Shown: positions 1-8,614, numbered from the stretch's first letter. The stretch: 64,000 nt of DNA from Salegentibacter_A chungangensis (GCF_042678405.1 NZ_JBHTLI010000001.1:620001-684000); one strand, 5' to 3'. Notes: generated from the sequence alone by a model not told the origin. Translations and numbers: made by a program.

Positions 1-225
1 CTTCCGATGTTCACCTATATCTACCGAACCCATTTCAGGCATTCCAGACTGGTGCTGCTGGCTATTCTTAGTTTCAGCCTGGCACTGGCCTTCCGCCTGC
101 TGGACCGGCTGGTCTATTTCCTTCCTATGGGCAGTCACTGGCTATGGCATAGTTTCGGGGCACTTTCGGTGTTTTTCATTATTTATTATATCTATCTCGA
201 TAAAACCGAAATTAAGTCTGCCTGA
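1..225 (+). CDS. C-terminal end of a ceramidase-like integral membrane protein (partial)
   Basis: The reading frame is open from the first base, so this is the 3' end of a gene that begins outside the window. The visible 74 residues hold two hydrophobic segments joined by a short loop (LDRLVYFLPMGSHWLWHS), ending in a short charged tail. A His in a GSHxLWH setting next to a last membrane helix resembles the C-terminal metal-binding histidines of the alkaline ceramidase / PAQR superfamily. That assignment is inferred from this short tail only; an unrelated polytopic protein cannot be excluded. Confidence 0.5.
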   Translation, partial: LPMFTYIYRTHFRHSRLVLLAILSFSLALAFRLLDRLVYFLPMGSHWLWHSFGALSVFFIIYYIYLDKTEIKSA

Positions 226-297
226 GCCTGAAATGGCCCGTACAACACCCTGTTCTTAATAAGCAGATAAAATGACCGGTTTAGGCGTAATTTTTTT

Positions 298-305
298 TAA
301 ATTTG
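298..305 (+). promoter_or_regulatory. Predicted -7 box of the pheS promoter
   Basis: TAAATTTG is an exact match to the Bacteroidota -7 consensus TAnnTTTG. It lies 24 bases before the pheS ATG, giving a leader of roughly 15-20 bases. No clear TTG -33 element is present at the usual distance. Confidence 0.5.
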
Positions 306-329
306 CCCCTCTGTAAAGAAAATCATCCT

Positions 330-1349
330 ATGATCGATAAAATAAAGGGGCATATTGCTGATGTTAAGGCATTTAATGCTGCGACTCAGGAGGAAATTGA
401 AGCCTTCAGAATTAAATATTTGGGAAAAAAAGGGCTCCTGAACGAGTTTTTTGCCGAGTTCAAAAATGTACCGAACGAGCAGAAAAAGGATTTCGGAAAG
501 GCAGTAAATGACCTGAAGACTGCTGCTCAGGATAAAGTTGCTTCTTTAAAAGAAGCTCTGGAGAGCAAAATGGAAGAGAAAGGGGTTTATGGCGATCTTT
601 CCCGTCCTGCGGAACCGGTGGAGATTGGTTCCAGACACCCGATTTCTATAGTGAAGAACCAAATTATCGAGATCTTCTCGAATATTGGTTTCAATGTTTC
701 TGAAGGGCCGGAGATCGAGGATGACTGGCATAATTTTACAGCGCTTAACCTGCCCGAGTATCATCCGGCAAGGGATATGCAGGACACCTTCTTTATCCAG
801 ACAGATCCGGATATCCTGCTTCGTACCCATACCTCTTCGGTGCAGGTGCGTTATATGGAAAATAACAAACCGCCAATCCGTACCATTTCTCCCGGAAGAG
901 TATTCAGGAATGAGGCTATCTCGGCCAGGTCACACTGTTTATTTCATCAGGTGGAAGGTCTTTATATAGATAAGGATGTTTCTTTTGCCGACCTGAAGCA
1001 AACCCTGCTATATTTTACCAAACAGCTCTTCGGAAAATCCAAGATCAGGTTGCGGCCTTCTTACTTCCCTTTTACTGAGCCAAGTGCAGAGGTAGATGTT
1101 TACTGGGGGCTTGAAACCGAAACCGATTACCGGATCACTAAAGGTACCGGCTGGCTTGAAATTATGGGCTGCGGAATGGTGGATCCTAATGTGCTTAAGA
1201 ATTGCGGGATAGACCCTAAAGAATATTCAGGATTCGCATTCGGAATGGGGATAGAGCGCATCGCTATGCTGCTATACCAGATTGGAGATATACGTATGTT
1301 CTATGAGAACGATGTGCGCTTCCTGGAGCAGTTTAAATCATCCCTCTAA
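330..1349 (+). CDS. pheS: Phenylalanine--tRNA ligase alpha subunit
   Basis: Catalytic subunit of the heterotetrameric class II aminoacyl-tRNA synthetase that charges tRNA-Phe in the cytosol. The 339-aa product has the N-terminal coiled-coil tRNA-binding region (about residues 1-90), class II motif 2 around FRNEAISARSH, and motif 3 GMGIER near residue 305. Length is normal for the family. The ATG at 330 is chosen over the upstream in-frame TTG at 303 because that codon lies inside the predicted -7 box and family members start at MIDKI-type sequences. The beta subunit gene pheT is not adjacent, which is common in Bacteroidota. The stop codon overlaps the start of the next small gene, implying coupled translation. 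Confidence 0.97.
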   Translation: MIDKIKGHIADVKAFNAATQEEIEAFRIKYLGKKGLLNEFFAEFKNVPNEQKKDFGKAVNDLKTAAQDKVASLKEALESKMEEKGVYGDLSRPAEPVEIGSRHPISIVKNQIIEIFSNIGFNVSEGPEIEDDWHNFTALNLPEYHPARDMQDTFFIQTDPDILLRTHTSSVQVRYMENNKPPIRTISPGRVFRNEAISARSHCLFHQVEGLYIDKDVSFADLKQTLLYFTKQLFGKSKIRLRPSYFPFTEPSAEVDVYWGLETETDYRITKGTGWLEIMGCGMVDPNVLKNCGIDPKEYSGFAFGMGIERIAMLLYQIGDIRMFYENDVRFLEQFKSSL

Positions 1350-1525
1350 TGAAAAAGACAGGCTTCATTATCCTTGCTGCTCTGATACTTGGGGCCATCT
1401 TATACCTCACTTTTGTGCTTGCGGTCATAAAGCTGCTGCTTGGAATAATATTATTGCTCGCAGCCGGGATCGTATTGTGGTTCATCTGGAATAAAATAAA
1501 AGATAAAGTAGAAGACAAGTTTTGA
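1349..1525 (+). CDS. Small two-helix membrane protein
   Basis: A 58-aa ORF starts with ATG inside the pheS stop (TAATG, one-base overlap) and ends in TTTTGA, overlapping the next gene by four bases. The product has a short basic N-terminus (MKKTG), two hydrophobic stretches at about residues 5-26 and 27-47, and a charged Lys/Asp-rich tail (NKIKDKVEDKF). No family is recognised. The one-base and four-base overlaps on either side suggest a translationally coupled cluster with pheS. The coding potential is inferred from composition and tight gene packing, not from homology. Confidence 0.6.
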   Translation: MKKTGFIILAALILGAILYLTFVLAVIKLLLGIILLLAAGIVLWFIWNKIKDKVEDKF

Positions 1526-1917
1526 AAAAGGATATCGAAATACCTAAGGTGGAAGGCGTATATGTGGCCGCGGTAAAGGAATTCAATAAAGATTTTGGAG
1601 CTGAAGAATGGAATGCCTACCTGATAAACGACAGTGAGACTGCCCTGGAAACCGTTCTTATTGTTACCCGCGGATATGATGGCCGGAAGCAAACCTCTAC
1701 GATGAGGCATAAACTTGAAAAACTTCCCGTAAGCTCTTTCGCCAAGATCGAATTCCTTCAGGAAGATGTGCTTGCGCTGAACAATGAATTCTGGATCACA
1801 TTTTTCAGAGATGGGAAAATGTTTGAGAAAAAATTCGTCTTTCGCAAGAACAGCATCAATGAAAAAGCAGTTCAGGACCTGCCTGTAATTCCGAAAAAAG
1901 GAGTCCTTGTAAAATAG
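1522..1917 (+). CDS. Conserved hypothetical cytosolic protein downstream of pheS
   Basis: A 131-aa soluble protein with no signal peptide or membrane segment, starting at TTG (1522) within a TTGA overlap with the preceding small membrane protein. It is rich in beta-type hydrophobic alternation (ETVLIVTRGYDG, KIEFLQEDVLALNNEFWITFF) with charged ends. I do not recognise a named domain. No ATG is available near the N-terminus, and the four-base overlap supports TTG. Its place in the pheS cluster suggests co-transcription but says little about function. Confidence 0.7.
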   Translation: MKKDIEIPKVEGVYVAAVKEFNKDFGAEEWNAYLINDSETALETVLIVTRGYDGRKQTSTMRHKLEKLPVSSFAKIEFLQEDVLALNNEFWITFFRDGKMFEKKFVFRKNSINEKAVQDLPVIPKKGVLVK

Positions 1918-1920
1918 ACT

Positions 1921-2916
1921 CTAGTCCATCTTATCGGCAAGCTTCTTCATTACCTTTTTAGGGTTCTTACCTTCATATAAAATGCCGTAAACAGCGTTTA
2001 TAATAGGGGTTTTGGCTTTAACCTCTTTGTTGATCTTGTAGGCGCTTTCGGTAGCGTAATAACCTTCGGCGATCATACTCATTTCCATTTGCGCACTTTT
2101 AACGGTGTAGCCTTTACCTATCATATTTCCGAACATCCGGTTGCGGCTAAAGATAGAGTAGCCGGTAACAAGGAGGTCGCCCAGGTATGCCGAATCGTTG
2201 ATGTTGCGTTTCATCTTATGTACTTTCTTGATGAACTTCTTCATCTCCCGAATAGCATTACTCATCAAAACGCTCTGGAAGTTATCTCCGTAACCAAGCC
2301 CGTGAGCAATCCCGGCGGCAATGGCGTAAATGTTCTTAAGCATAGCGGCATATTCGGTACCGGTAACATCGTCACTTATCTTACATTTTATATAATCGCT
2401 GGCAAGATGGTCAGCCATAATCTTCGCCCTTTCCTCGTCGGTACAGGCAATGGTGATATAGGATAGTCTTTCCAGGGCCACCTCTTCAGCGTGACAGGGG
2501 CCAGTGATCACCCCAATATTTTCCGGGGGAATATTATAGAATTTTTCAAAATGTTCCCCGACAATAAGGCTGCTTTCGGGAACTATACCTTTAATGGCCG
2601 AGAAGATCATTTTATCTTCTAAAGAGACCTTTAAGCCGTCCAGTTCTCTTTTTAGAAAGGCTGAAGGAATGGCGAATATTAAATAATCTGCCGCAGCTAT
2701 GGTTTTATTGATATCGCTGCTTAATTCCAGCTGGTTCACATCAAACTCAACTGAACTAAGGTAATTGGGGTTGTGTTCCTGTTTTTTTATATGCTCAATT
2801 GCATAAACACTTCGCATATACCAATGCACGGTATCTACATTTTCACAAAGCATTTTTACAATAGCGGTAGCCCAACTTCCGCCACCAATAACGGCGAACT
2901 TAGGTGATTTCTCCAT
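1921..2916 (-). CDS. gpsA: NAD(P)-dependent glycerol-3-phosphate dehydrogenase
   Basis: Cytosolic enzyme that reduces dihydroxyacetone phosphate to sn-glycerol-3-phosphate for phospholipid synthesis. The 331-aa product begins with a Rossmann dinucleotide-binding loop (FAVIGGGSWATA, residues 7-18). It carries the family signature ITGPCHAEEVA in the middle and the catalytic-lysine region AAMLKNIYAIAAG followed by GLGYGDN. I moved the start from an upstream in-frame codon at 3006 to the ATG at 2916 (MEKSPKF), because the extra 30 residues do not resemble the family and the Rossmann strand should be N-terminal. Convergent with the pheS cluster, with three bases between the stops. Confidence 0.95.
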   Translation of the reverse strand: MEKSPKFAVIGGGSWATAIVKMLCENVDTVHWYMRSVYAIEHIKKQEHNPNYLSSVEFDVNQLELSSDINKTIAAADYLIFAIPSAFLKRELDGLKVSLEDKMIFSAIKGIVPESSLIVGEHFEKFYNIPPENIGVITGPCHAEEVALERLSYITIACTDEERAKIMADHLASDYIKCKISDDVTGTEYAAMLKNIYAIAAGIAHGLGYGDNFQSVLMSNAIREMKKFIKKVHKMKRNINDSAYLGDLLVTGYSIFSRNRMFGNMIGKGYTVKSAQMEMSMIAEGYYATESAYKINKEVKAKTPIINAVYGILYEGKNPKKVMKKLADKMD

Positions 2917-3136
2917 ATATCCTGATTTCTGTAGCCAAAAATAAACAAAATTATAAGGATATGAGGTTTCTTCCCGTTTTAAGCTCCCTTCCTGAGAATA
3001 ATTCAAATAAAGTCGCCGAATTTTAACATTAATAATCAGGGATTATTGACAATTTACAGGTTTTCTGCCCGTTGTAGAACTGTTCTTCTTTGGTTACAGA
3101 GAAGATTCTTAGTTTTCTTGGTTGGTTATTTAGTTT

Positions 3137-3179
3137 GAAGCCGCCTCATTGGTTTTTTAGTTACCGATGTGGCGGCTTC
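3137..3179. repeat. Inverted repeat (hairpin) in the gpsA / BON-LysM intergenic region
   Basis: The 356-base space between the two divergent genes contains a perfect 9-bp inverted repeat, GAAGCCGCC and GGCGGCTTC, separated by about 25 bases with a T-run in the loop. There is no T-tract directly after either arm, so it is not a standard terminator. It may be a regulatory hairpin or a dispersed palindrome. No gene is seen in the rest of this gap. Confidence 0.5.
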
Positions 3180-3272
3180 GCTTATTTAAACTCTAACAAA
3201 ACTTTAGGAAATGGGTGTTTGACAAACACCCCGGTTTGCGTAACTTACTCGAACCAATCATTTTAATTGTCA

Positions 3273-3770
3273 ATGGGACTATTTTCATTCATTAAAGAAG
3301 CAGGCTCTAAAGTATTAGGATTTGGAAAGAATATTACTGAAGAGGCTTCTGAAAAAAACGAAAAGAGAGCACAGGAAGAACAGGATAAAAATGAAAGAGT
3401 TGCCAGGAAACTGGAGCATACCATACATGACCTGGATCTTAAGATAGATGAGCTAAGTATCCATATAGAAGATGATATGGCGGTAGTTTCAGGCAAAGCA
3501 GGAGACCAGGCGAACCGTGAGAAGATAATTCTTGCAGTTGGAAACACTGAAGGGATCTCACAGGTAGATGACAGGATGGACGTGGAGGATGGAGAGCCTG
3601 AAGCCGTTTTTCATACTGTTGAAACGGGAGATGATCTCGAAAAAATAGCCGGAAAACATTATGGAGATCCTGCAAAGTATAAGCTGATCTTTGAGGCGAA
3701 TAAGCCGATGCTTAAGGACCCGAAGAAGATCTATCCCGGCCAGGTGTTAAGGATTCCTCCCGAAGAATAA
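3273..3770 (+). CDS. BON and LysM domain protein (Kbp/YgaU-like)
   Basis: The 165-aa product resembles the E. coli potassium-binding protein Kbp (YgaU) in layout: an N-terminal segment MGLFSFIKEAGSKV, a charged helix, a BON domain (about residues 50-105, with ISQVDDRM) and a C-terminal LysM module (about 110-163, with YHTVxxGDxLxxIAxxHYG spacing and YPGQVLRIP). The ATG at 3273 matches the family start better than the TTG at 3267. There is no signal peptide, as in Kbp. Kbp binds potassium in the cytoplasm; whether this homologue does the same is inference. Confidence 0.85.
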   Translation: MGLFSFIKEAGSKVLGFGKNITEEASEKNEKRAQEEQDKNERVARKLEHTIHDLDLKIDELSIHIEDDMAVVSGKAGDQANREKIILAVGNTEGISQVDDRMDVEDGEPEAVFHTVETGDDLEKIAGKHYGDPAKYKLIFEANKPMLKDPKKIYPGQVLRIPPEE

Positions 3771-3783
3771 AAAGATAAATCAG

Positions 3784-3911
3784 AGACTGTTTAGAAGTCG
3801 TGAGAGGACTAAATTGAGAGCAGTCGACGTTCTTTAGCTTGTAGTTCCACAATGAAAAAAGTAGGATCAATCAGCTAAACCGAGTTCTCAAAAAAGATTT
3901 TTAAACAGTCT
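3784..3911. repeat. Nested inverted-repeat element of 128 bp
   Basis: The whole gap between the BON-LysM gene and nadD is a foldable element. The outer arms 3784-3799 and 3896-3911 pair over 16 positions with only two G-T wobbles (AGACTGTTTA / TAAACAGTCT perfect at the ends). Inside are TTGAGA / TCTCAA (3814-3819, 3886-3891) and TTTAGCT / AGCTAAA (3833-3839, 3873-3879), all in nested order. It ends exactly at the nadD stop codon. It could be a bidirectional terminator, a small RNA or a MITE-like relic; no target-site duplication is obvious. Confidence 0.55.
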
Positions 3912-4496
3912 TTATTTATAGAAGTTCATACGGTCCATATACTCCCATACCTTGTCGTTCAGTAAAGGCCGAACATTCTTCCCTTCCTTTACCGCTTTTC
4001 TTATGGCTGTTGAAGAGATCTCCATTCGCGGGGCAGCAACTCTGGTGATCCCCGGGTGATCTTTGAATTCATTTTTCACAGTCCCGCCACTCATTCTTGG
4101 GTACACGTATAGCTGATGGTTTTCCAGGATCACCTCGTAATTCTTCCATTTATGAAAGCTTTTCAGGTTATCTTCTCCCATAATAAGACAGAATTCATTG
4201 GTGGGATGTTTTTCCTGAAGATGAGCCAGGGTTTTTACCGTATAATTAGGCTGTTCAAGGCCAAATTCTATGTTGCTGGGGCTTAGTTTCTCGTAATTCT
4301 CGCAGGCCAGGTACACCATTTCCAGGCGGTGATGATCTTCCAGAAGACTGGATTTCTTTTTATGCGGATTATGCGGTGTTACCACCATCCATACCTCCTC
4401 AAGATCGGAATATTCTACCATATGATTGGCAATAATGAGGTGGCCAACGTGTATGGGATTAAAGGTCCCGAAGAAAAGTCCGATCTTTTTATTCAT
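3912..4496 (-). CDS. nadD: Nicotinate-nucleotide adenylyltransferase
   Basis: Adenylylates nicotinate mononucleotide to deamido-NAD in NAD biosynthesis. The 194-aa product starts with the nucleotidyltransferase GTFNPIHVGH signature (His16 and His19 of the HxGH motif) and ends with the ISSTAIRKA motif that binds the ATP phosphates. Length and start match the family. It is the last gene of the yicC-gmk-nadD operon, one base from the gmk stop, and is followed at once by the nested hairpin element. Confidence 0.96.
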   Translation of the reverse strand: MNKKIGLFFGTFNPIHVGHLIIANHMVEYSDLEEVWMVVTPHNPHKKKSSLLEDHHRLEMVYLACENYEKLSPSNIEFGLEQPNYTVKTLAHLQEKHPTNEFCLIMGEDNLKSFHKWKNYEVILENHQLYVYPRMSGGTVKNEFKDHPGITRVAAPRMEISSTAIRKAVKEGKNVRPLLNDKVWEYMDRMNFYK

Positions 4497-4497
4497 C

Positions 4498-5082
4498 CTA
4501 AGATTTTTCGTTTACTCCAATATAACTGGCAACCAGGTTATAAGATTCCTCCAGTGCCTTATCAAGATTGTTGTTTTCAATAATGTAATCGAACTGAGGA
4601 GCGGTAGCAAGCTCAATAGAAGCCTTTGCCACACGCATATTGATCTTGTCCGGAGTCTCGGTCTTACGCTTTTTTAGACGGATCTTGAGTTCCTCGATGC
4701 TGGGTGGTTTTACAAAAACGGCAAGAGTTCTTTCCGGGTATATATTCTTGATGTCCAGCCCGCCAACAACGTCAATGTCAAAAATAACGTGTTTACCTTC
4801 AGCCCAGATTCTTTCTACTTCACTTTTAAGCGTGCCGTAGAAGTTATCGCGATAAACTTCTTCCCACTCCAGGAATTCATCATTTTTTATCTTTTGTTTG
4901 AATTCTTTAAGGGAAAGGAAATAATAGTCTTTTCCGTTAATCTCACCTCCTCTTGGTTCCCGTGAGGTTGCTGAAATTGAGAATTCCAGGTTCAGTTCCT
5001 TTTGTTTCAGTAAATGCTGTACTATTGTGGTTTTTCCTGAGCCCGATGGCGCGGAAAAGACGATCAGTTTACCCTGGTCCAT
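4498..5082 (-). CDS. gmk: Guanylate kinase
   Basis: Phosphorylates GMP to GDP. The 194-aa product has the P-loop SAPSGSGKTT (residues 10-19), the guanylate-kinase signature SREPRGGEINGKDYYF (about 41-56), and the DIDVVGG segment. It is of typical length. It begins directly after the yicC stop with no intergenic base and ends one base before nadD, a compact operon conserved in Flavobacteriia. Confidence 0.97.
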   Translation of the reverse strand: MDQGKLIVFSAPSGSGKTTIVQHLLKQKELNLEFSISATSREPRGGEINGKDYYFLSLKEFKQKIKNDEFLEWEEVYRDNFYGTLKSEVERIWAEGKHVIFDIDVVGGLDIKNIYPERTLAVFVKPPSIEELKIRLKKRKTETPDKINMRVAKASIELATAPQFDYIIENNNLDKALEESYNLVASYIGVNEKS

Positions 5083-5940
5083 TTAAAGTACGTTTAAAAG
5101 TTGTTCTTTTATTTTTTCAAGCTCATCCTTCATCTGCACCACCAGCTGCTGCATAGGGGCGTAATTAGATTTACTGCCAATGGTGTTTATTTCACGTCCC
5201 ATTTCCTGAGATATAAAAGCCAGCTTTCTCCCGTTGGAGTCGTCACTGTTAATACTTTTGGTAAAATAATCAAGGTGATTTTCAAGCCTTACCTTTTCTT
5301 CGGTAATATCGAATTTCTCTATATAGTAAACCAGTTCCTGTTCAAAACGGTTTTCGTCTACATTCTCTTTTATCTCCTCTATTCCCTTTTTCAGTCGCTC
5401 TCTTACATTATCGATCCTGTCCGGGTCTATTCTTATAACCTCTTCAAGCAGGCTCATAATGTTGGAAACCCTTAAGTTCAGGTCTTTTTCAAGCGCTTTT
5501 CCTTCCTCAGACCTGAAGTTGTTGATCTCTTCCAGGGCTTCGGTTACGGCTTCTTCAATCGCTTTGAATTCAGATTCGTCTATTTCATCTCTTTCCGTCT
5601 TCAGCGCATCTGGCATTCTCACTGCCATTTTCAGCAATTCGGTTTCGTCTCCGTCTACGATCTCCTTTAACTGCTCCATATATTTCTTTACCACGCCGGG
5701 ATTTACCGAAGCTGAGGTTTCCTCACCTGTAATCTCCACATAAAGAGAAAAATCAACCTTTCCGCGGGTCAGGGCCTTAGAGATGATCTTGCGAAGTACC
5801 AGTTCCTTTTCCCTGTACTGTGAAGGGATTCGGGCGTTAAGATCAAAATTCTTGCTGTTAAGCGATTTGATCTCTACGGTGATCTTTTTAGCGGGAAGTT
5901 GTGTAACGCTTTTCCCAAAGCCTGTCATGGATTGAATCAT
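5083..5940 (-). CDS. YicC family endoribonuclease / stress protein
   Basis: The 285-aa product has the YicC N-terminus MIQSMTGFGKS and the C-terminal DUF1732 region (FISQEMGREINTIGSKSN), with a coiled-coil middle. In E. coli YicC is an RNase implicated in small-RNA turnover; here the role is inferred from family membership. It is the first gene of the yicC-gmk-nadD operon, with a good promoter 23 bases upstream of its ATG. Confidence 0.92.
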   Translation of the reverse strand: MIQSMTGFGKSVTQLPAKKITVEIKSLNSKNFDLNARIPSQYREKELVLRKIISKALTRGKVDFSLYVEITGEETSASVNPGVVKKYMEQLKEIVDGDETELLKMAVRMPDALKTERDEIDESEFKAIEEAVTEALEEINNFRSEEGKALEKDLNLRVSNIMSLLEEVIRIDPDRIDNVRERLKKGIEEIKENVDENRFEQELVYYIEKFDITEEKVRLENHLDYFTKSINSDDSNGRKLAFISQEMGREINTIGSKSNYAPMQQLVVQMKDELEKIKEQLLNVL

Positions 5941-5962
5941 GCTTGATTTTTAAAAGGTTGCG

Positions 5963-5992
5963 CAAAGATAATCAATTCTATAGCAGTGCAAA
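5963..5992 (-). promoter_or_regulatory. Promoter of the yicC-gmk-nadD operon
   Basis: On the minus strand, TTTG (5989-5992) and TATCTTTG (5963-5970) are separated by 18 bases. TATCTTTG is an exact TAnnTTTG -7 box. The box ends 22 bases before the yicC ATG. Confidence 0.65.
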
Positions 5993-6068
5993 GTTAGCAA
6001 TAAGCTAATTTGTGTCCGGTAATTTGAAGAAAGTCCTCAGTTTTCAGGAAATGTAAAGAAGACTTGGA

Positions 6069-6908
6069 TTAATGCAGCCGTGTAAGGTTAGCGTGCCTGG
6101 CAACCATAATATTGAAAATGCCATAACCAATGAGCCCCAGTGAAACTGCGCCCAGAAGAAAGGAGCCATAGGAGAAGCTCAGTAAATACTGCATTGCCGC
6201 TTCAGTCCCTTTATAGGCATCGGCATTGTGCTGAAGCATTACTTTTACAAGAAATAATGAAATGATCCCGAATACCACGCCCCGGGCCACATATCCCATT
6301 CTCCCTGCTTTCCGGATAAAATCGTATTCATTTTTTATACTGGGGTAATTATCTATTTTCTTCATAAACTTGGCACTATAGGCAAGCGAAAACTGCCAGA
6401 TGGCCTGAGCCCCTACCACAAATGCAACTCCCCAGATAAGGATCTCTCCCCAGCTGTGTGAAAGCATCTCCCATAGCGCAGCTTTTTTATCCGGCTCTTC
6501 TTCAGATGGCGATTCCGGATCACCAAACACCGCAGACAGGAGGGGTTCAGCAAAAGAATAGGCGATAAAAGCATAGAAAATAGCTGAATAAAAATACCGA
6601 AACCTCTTGAAGCCTGTTTCGATGTCTCCTTTGTCACCGCTATTTGAGCGGTGTGGCCTGATGAGCATTTGATAAAGCCGCCAGAGAACATAGGCGGTAA
6701 GTCCAAGGGCGACCACTCCCACCAGGGCTTTCCCCAACGGAAGCTGTAAGAGAAAATTGATTACCCCCTCGGTACTGGCAATATCACCACCCAGGCCTAA
6801 GGCAGCCATAAAAGTAAGCCCTCCAAGGATCAGGTATACCATACCTTTCGTGAAGAAACCGGCTGATCGTATTTTTGCTATGTTTCCAGTATTGACCTTA
6901 GTATTCAT
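6069..6908 (-). CDS. DUF1206 domain integral membrane protein
   Basis: A 279-aa protein with six predicted transmembrane helices arranged as three repeated helix pairs, the DUF1206 layout. Each repeat contains a short basic-Gly motif before its first helix (RSAGFFTKGMVYLILG, FKRFRYFYSAIFY, RKAGRMGYVARGVVFG) and a second helix ending in YxxW or YGIF. The loop between helices 4 and 5 is charged. The family function is unknown. The gene stands alone between yicC and a YheT-like hydrolase. Confidence 0.85.
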   Translation of the reverse strand: MNTKVNTGNIAKIRSAGFFTKGMVYLILGGLTFMAALGLGGDIASTEGVINFLLQLPLGKALVGVVALGLTAYVLWRLYQMLIRPHRSNSGDKGDIETGFKRFRYFYSAIFYAFIAYSFAEPLLSAVFGDPESPSEEEPDKKAALWEMLSHSWGEILIWGVAFVVGAQAIWQFSLAYSAKFMKKIDNYPSIKNEYDFIRKAGRMGYVARGVVFGIISLFLVKVMLQHNADAYKGTEAAMQYLLSFSYGSFLLGAVSLGLIGYGIFNIMVARHANLTRLH

Positions 6909-7013
6909 AAAAATATGATAATAATCTAAATTAGGCTTAAATGAAACGAGAAGAATATCTTTTAACCTCTATTTAGCACTTAGGATGAAATTCGGGATTT
7001 AGAGTTAGGAAAT

Positions 7014-7979
7014 TTAAAGCTGGGACATTGCGAAATCTATGGCTCTTTTTTCGTGGTAAAATTCTTCATTATCCAGTACGAATCCAACGTGCCCGCCGCA
7101 GGAAGGTATTTCCAGGTGCAGGTATCCTGAATTGCCGGCCTGTTTTATGGGGTATGCTGAATTTGGCAAAAATGTATCGTCTTTGGCGCTAATGATAAGG
7201 GTGGGGATTTTAATGTTTTCCAAGAACTGCCCGCAGCTGTTCTTCTCGTAATATTCATCTGCATTTTTAAAGCCGTGAGCTTTAGAAGTATAAAGATCGT
7301 CTATATCCCTTAATGATTTGCAGGCTGAAACTTGTTTTTTTGAGATCCTGTCCGGAAATTTTTCAGCACGGGCGTTAAGGTGTTCCTTCAGTTTAAGTTC
7401 AAAGCGTTTTGAATACACAAAATTGCGCATCCTGTTTATCGCCCCCAGGGAACCTGCCAGGTCACAGGGCACAGATATCGCCACAGCCGATTTGATCTCC
7501 TCAGGGATGGTCCGGTTTTCTCCCAGGTATTTCAACATCATATTTCCGCCAAGGCTGAAACCCGCCAGGCTGATGTTTTCGTAATTCCCGGTAGCCATCA
7601 GGTGAGTGACCACTTCCGCAAGATCATCTGAAGCTCCCGCATGATAACTCCTGTAAAACCGGTTTAATTCCTCACTGCAACCACGAAAATTCATCGCTAC
7701 AGCATCCCAGCCCTTTTTATTGAAGGTTCTGGCCATCCCTTTCATATAGGGTCGTTCAGCACTTCCCGCTAAACCGTGAAGAAGGATCACAACTTTTTTG
7801 CTTCTTCCTTGCGAGGTAAAGCTCCAGTCGAGATCCAGAAAATCCCCATCACTGATCTCGATTCTTTCACGTTTATAGGCCGGCAGGTCTACCTTTCGCA
7901 GGGTTGCCGCATAAACGGTGTTAACATCGGCACTTTTAAAGATACCTTTAGGCTGATATGTTGCTTCTAAAATCGGCAT
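7014..7979 (-). CDS. YheT family alpha/beta hydrolase
   Basis: A 321-aa soluble alpha/beta hydrolase of the UPF0017/YheT group. Visible are the oxyanion-hole strand LLHGLAGS (residues 67-73), the nucleophile elbow AGFSLGGN (Ser142), an acid in ISAKDD (Asp267 or Asp268) and the catalytic His297 in CGGHVGF. The ATG at 7979 is chosen because MPILEATYQPKG is a family-like start and the upstream codons encode an unrelated hydrophobic stretch. Substrate is unknown. Divergent from the acyl-CoA thioesterase, sharing an 81-base upstream region. Confidence 0.88.
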   Translation of the reverse strand: MPILEATYQPKGIFKSADVNTVYAATLRKVDLPAYKRERIEISDGDFLDLDWSFTSQGRSKKVVILLHGLAGSAERPYMKGMARTFNKKGWDAVAMNFRGCSEELNRFYRSYHAGASDDLAEVVTHLMATGNYENISLAGFSLGGNMMLKYLGENRTIPEEIKSAVAISVPCDLAGSLGAINRMRNFVYSKRFELKLKEHLNARAEKFPDRISKKQVSACKSLRDIDDLYTSKAHGFKNADEYYEKNSCGQFLENIKIPTLIISAKDDTFLPNSAYPIKQAGNSGYLHLEIPSCGGHVGFVLDNEEFYHEKRAIDFAMSQL

Positions 7980-8060
7980 AGGGACAATGATATATAAACT
8001 TAACCAAAATCCATTATGCGTGCACAATATTTATATTAGTTTTATGGAAAAATTGTAGTT

Positions 8061-8549
8061 ATGTATACAAAAGAATTTGAGATTCGCTGGAGCGATATAG
8101 ATGCCAATCGTCACCTTGGTAATACGGCCTATGTGAATTTTATGAGTCATACCAGAATGGCCTTTTTAATGGAGAACGGCTTTGGCCATAAGGAAATGGC
8201 CAGGCACAATATTGGCCCCGTGGTTTTTTATGAACACGTATATTATTTTAAGGAGGTTTTTGCCGGTAAACCCGTGACGGTGAGCCTGGAGTTAAAAGGT
8301 CTTTCTAAAGACGGGATGTATTTTGAATTCCTGCATAACTTCTACGACCACAAAGGGAAAAATGTTGCCAGTTGTGAGATGATGGGTGCCTGGATAGACC
8401 TGAAAGAGCGTAAGCTTACTGCACTTCCGCAGGCCTTATTTGAAAACCTGAACAGCCTTGATCATACCGAAGATTTCAGGGAACTTACCAAAGAAGATAC
8501 CCGTAAATTCGGAAAGCGCCCTAAGGATATGAATATGAAGGAAGTGTAG
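8061..8549 (+). CDS. Acyl-CoA thioesterase, 4HBT hotdog family
   Basis: A 162-aa hotdog-fold thioesterase. The catalytic-loop pattern WSDIDANRHLGNTAYVNF (residues 10-27) matches the 4-hydroxybenzoyl-CoA thioesterase group, with Asp12 or Asp14 as the probable active-site acid. Cytosolic, no signal peptide. The acyl substrate cannot be predicted from sequence. It is a single-gene unit ending at a strong bidirectional hairpin. Confidence 0.88.
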   Translation: MYTKEFEIRWSDIDANRHLGNTAYVNFMSHTRMAFLMENGFGHKEMARHNIGPVVFYEHVYYFKEVFAGKPVTVSLELKGLSKDGMYFEFLHNFYDHKGKNVASCEMMGAWIDLKERKLTALPQALFENLNSLDHTEDFRELTKEDTRKFGKRPKDMNMKEV

Positions 8550-8568
8550 CAACTTTCGTAGTCTTGTA

Positions 8569-8614
8569 AAAGCACAAGCGATCATAAAGATTTTGATCTC
8601 CTGTGCTTTTTTAT
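8569..8614. terminator. Bidirectional intrinsic terminator
   Basis: AAAGCACA / TGTGCTTT arms, extended inward by GATCA / TGATC with two mismatches between, are followed by TTTTTT on the plus strand. It lies between the convergent thioesterase and EamA genes. Confidence 0.8.
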
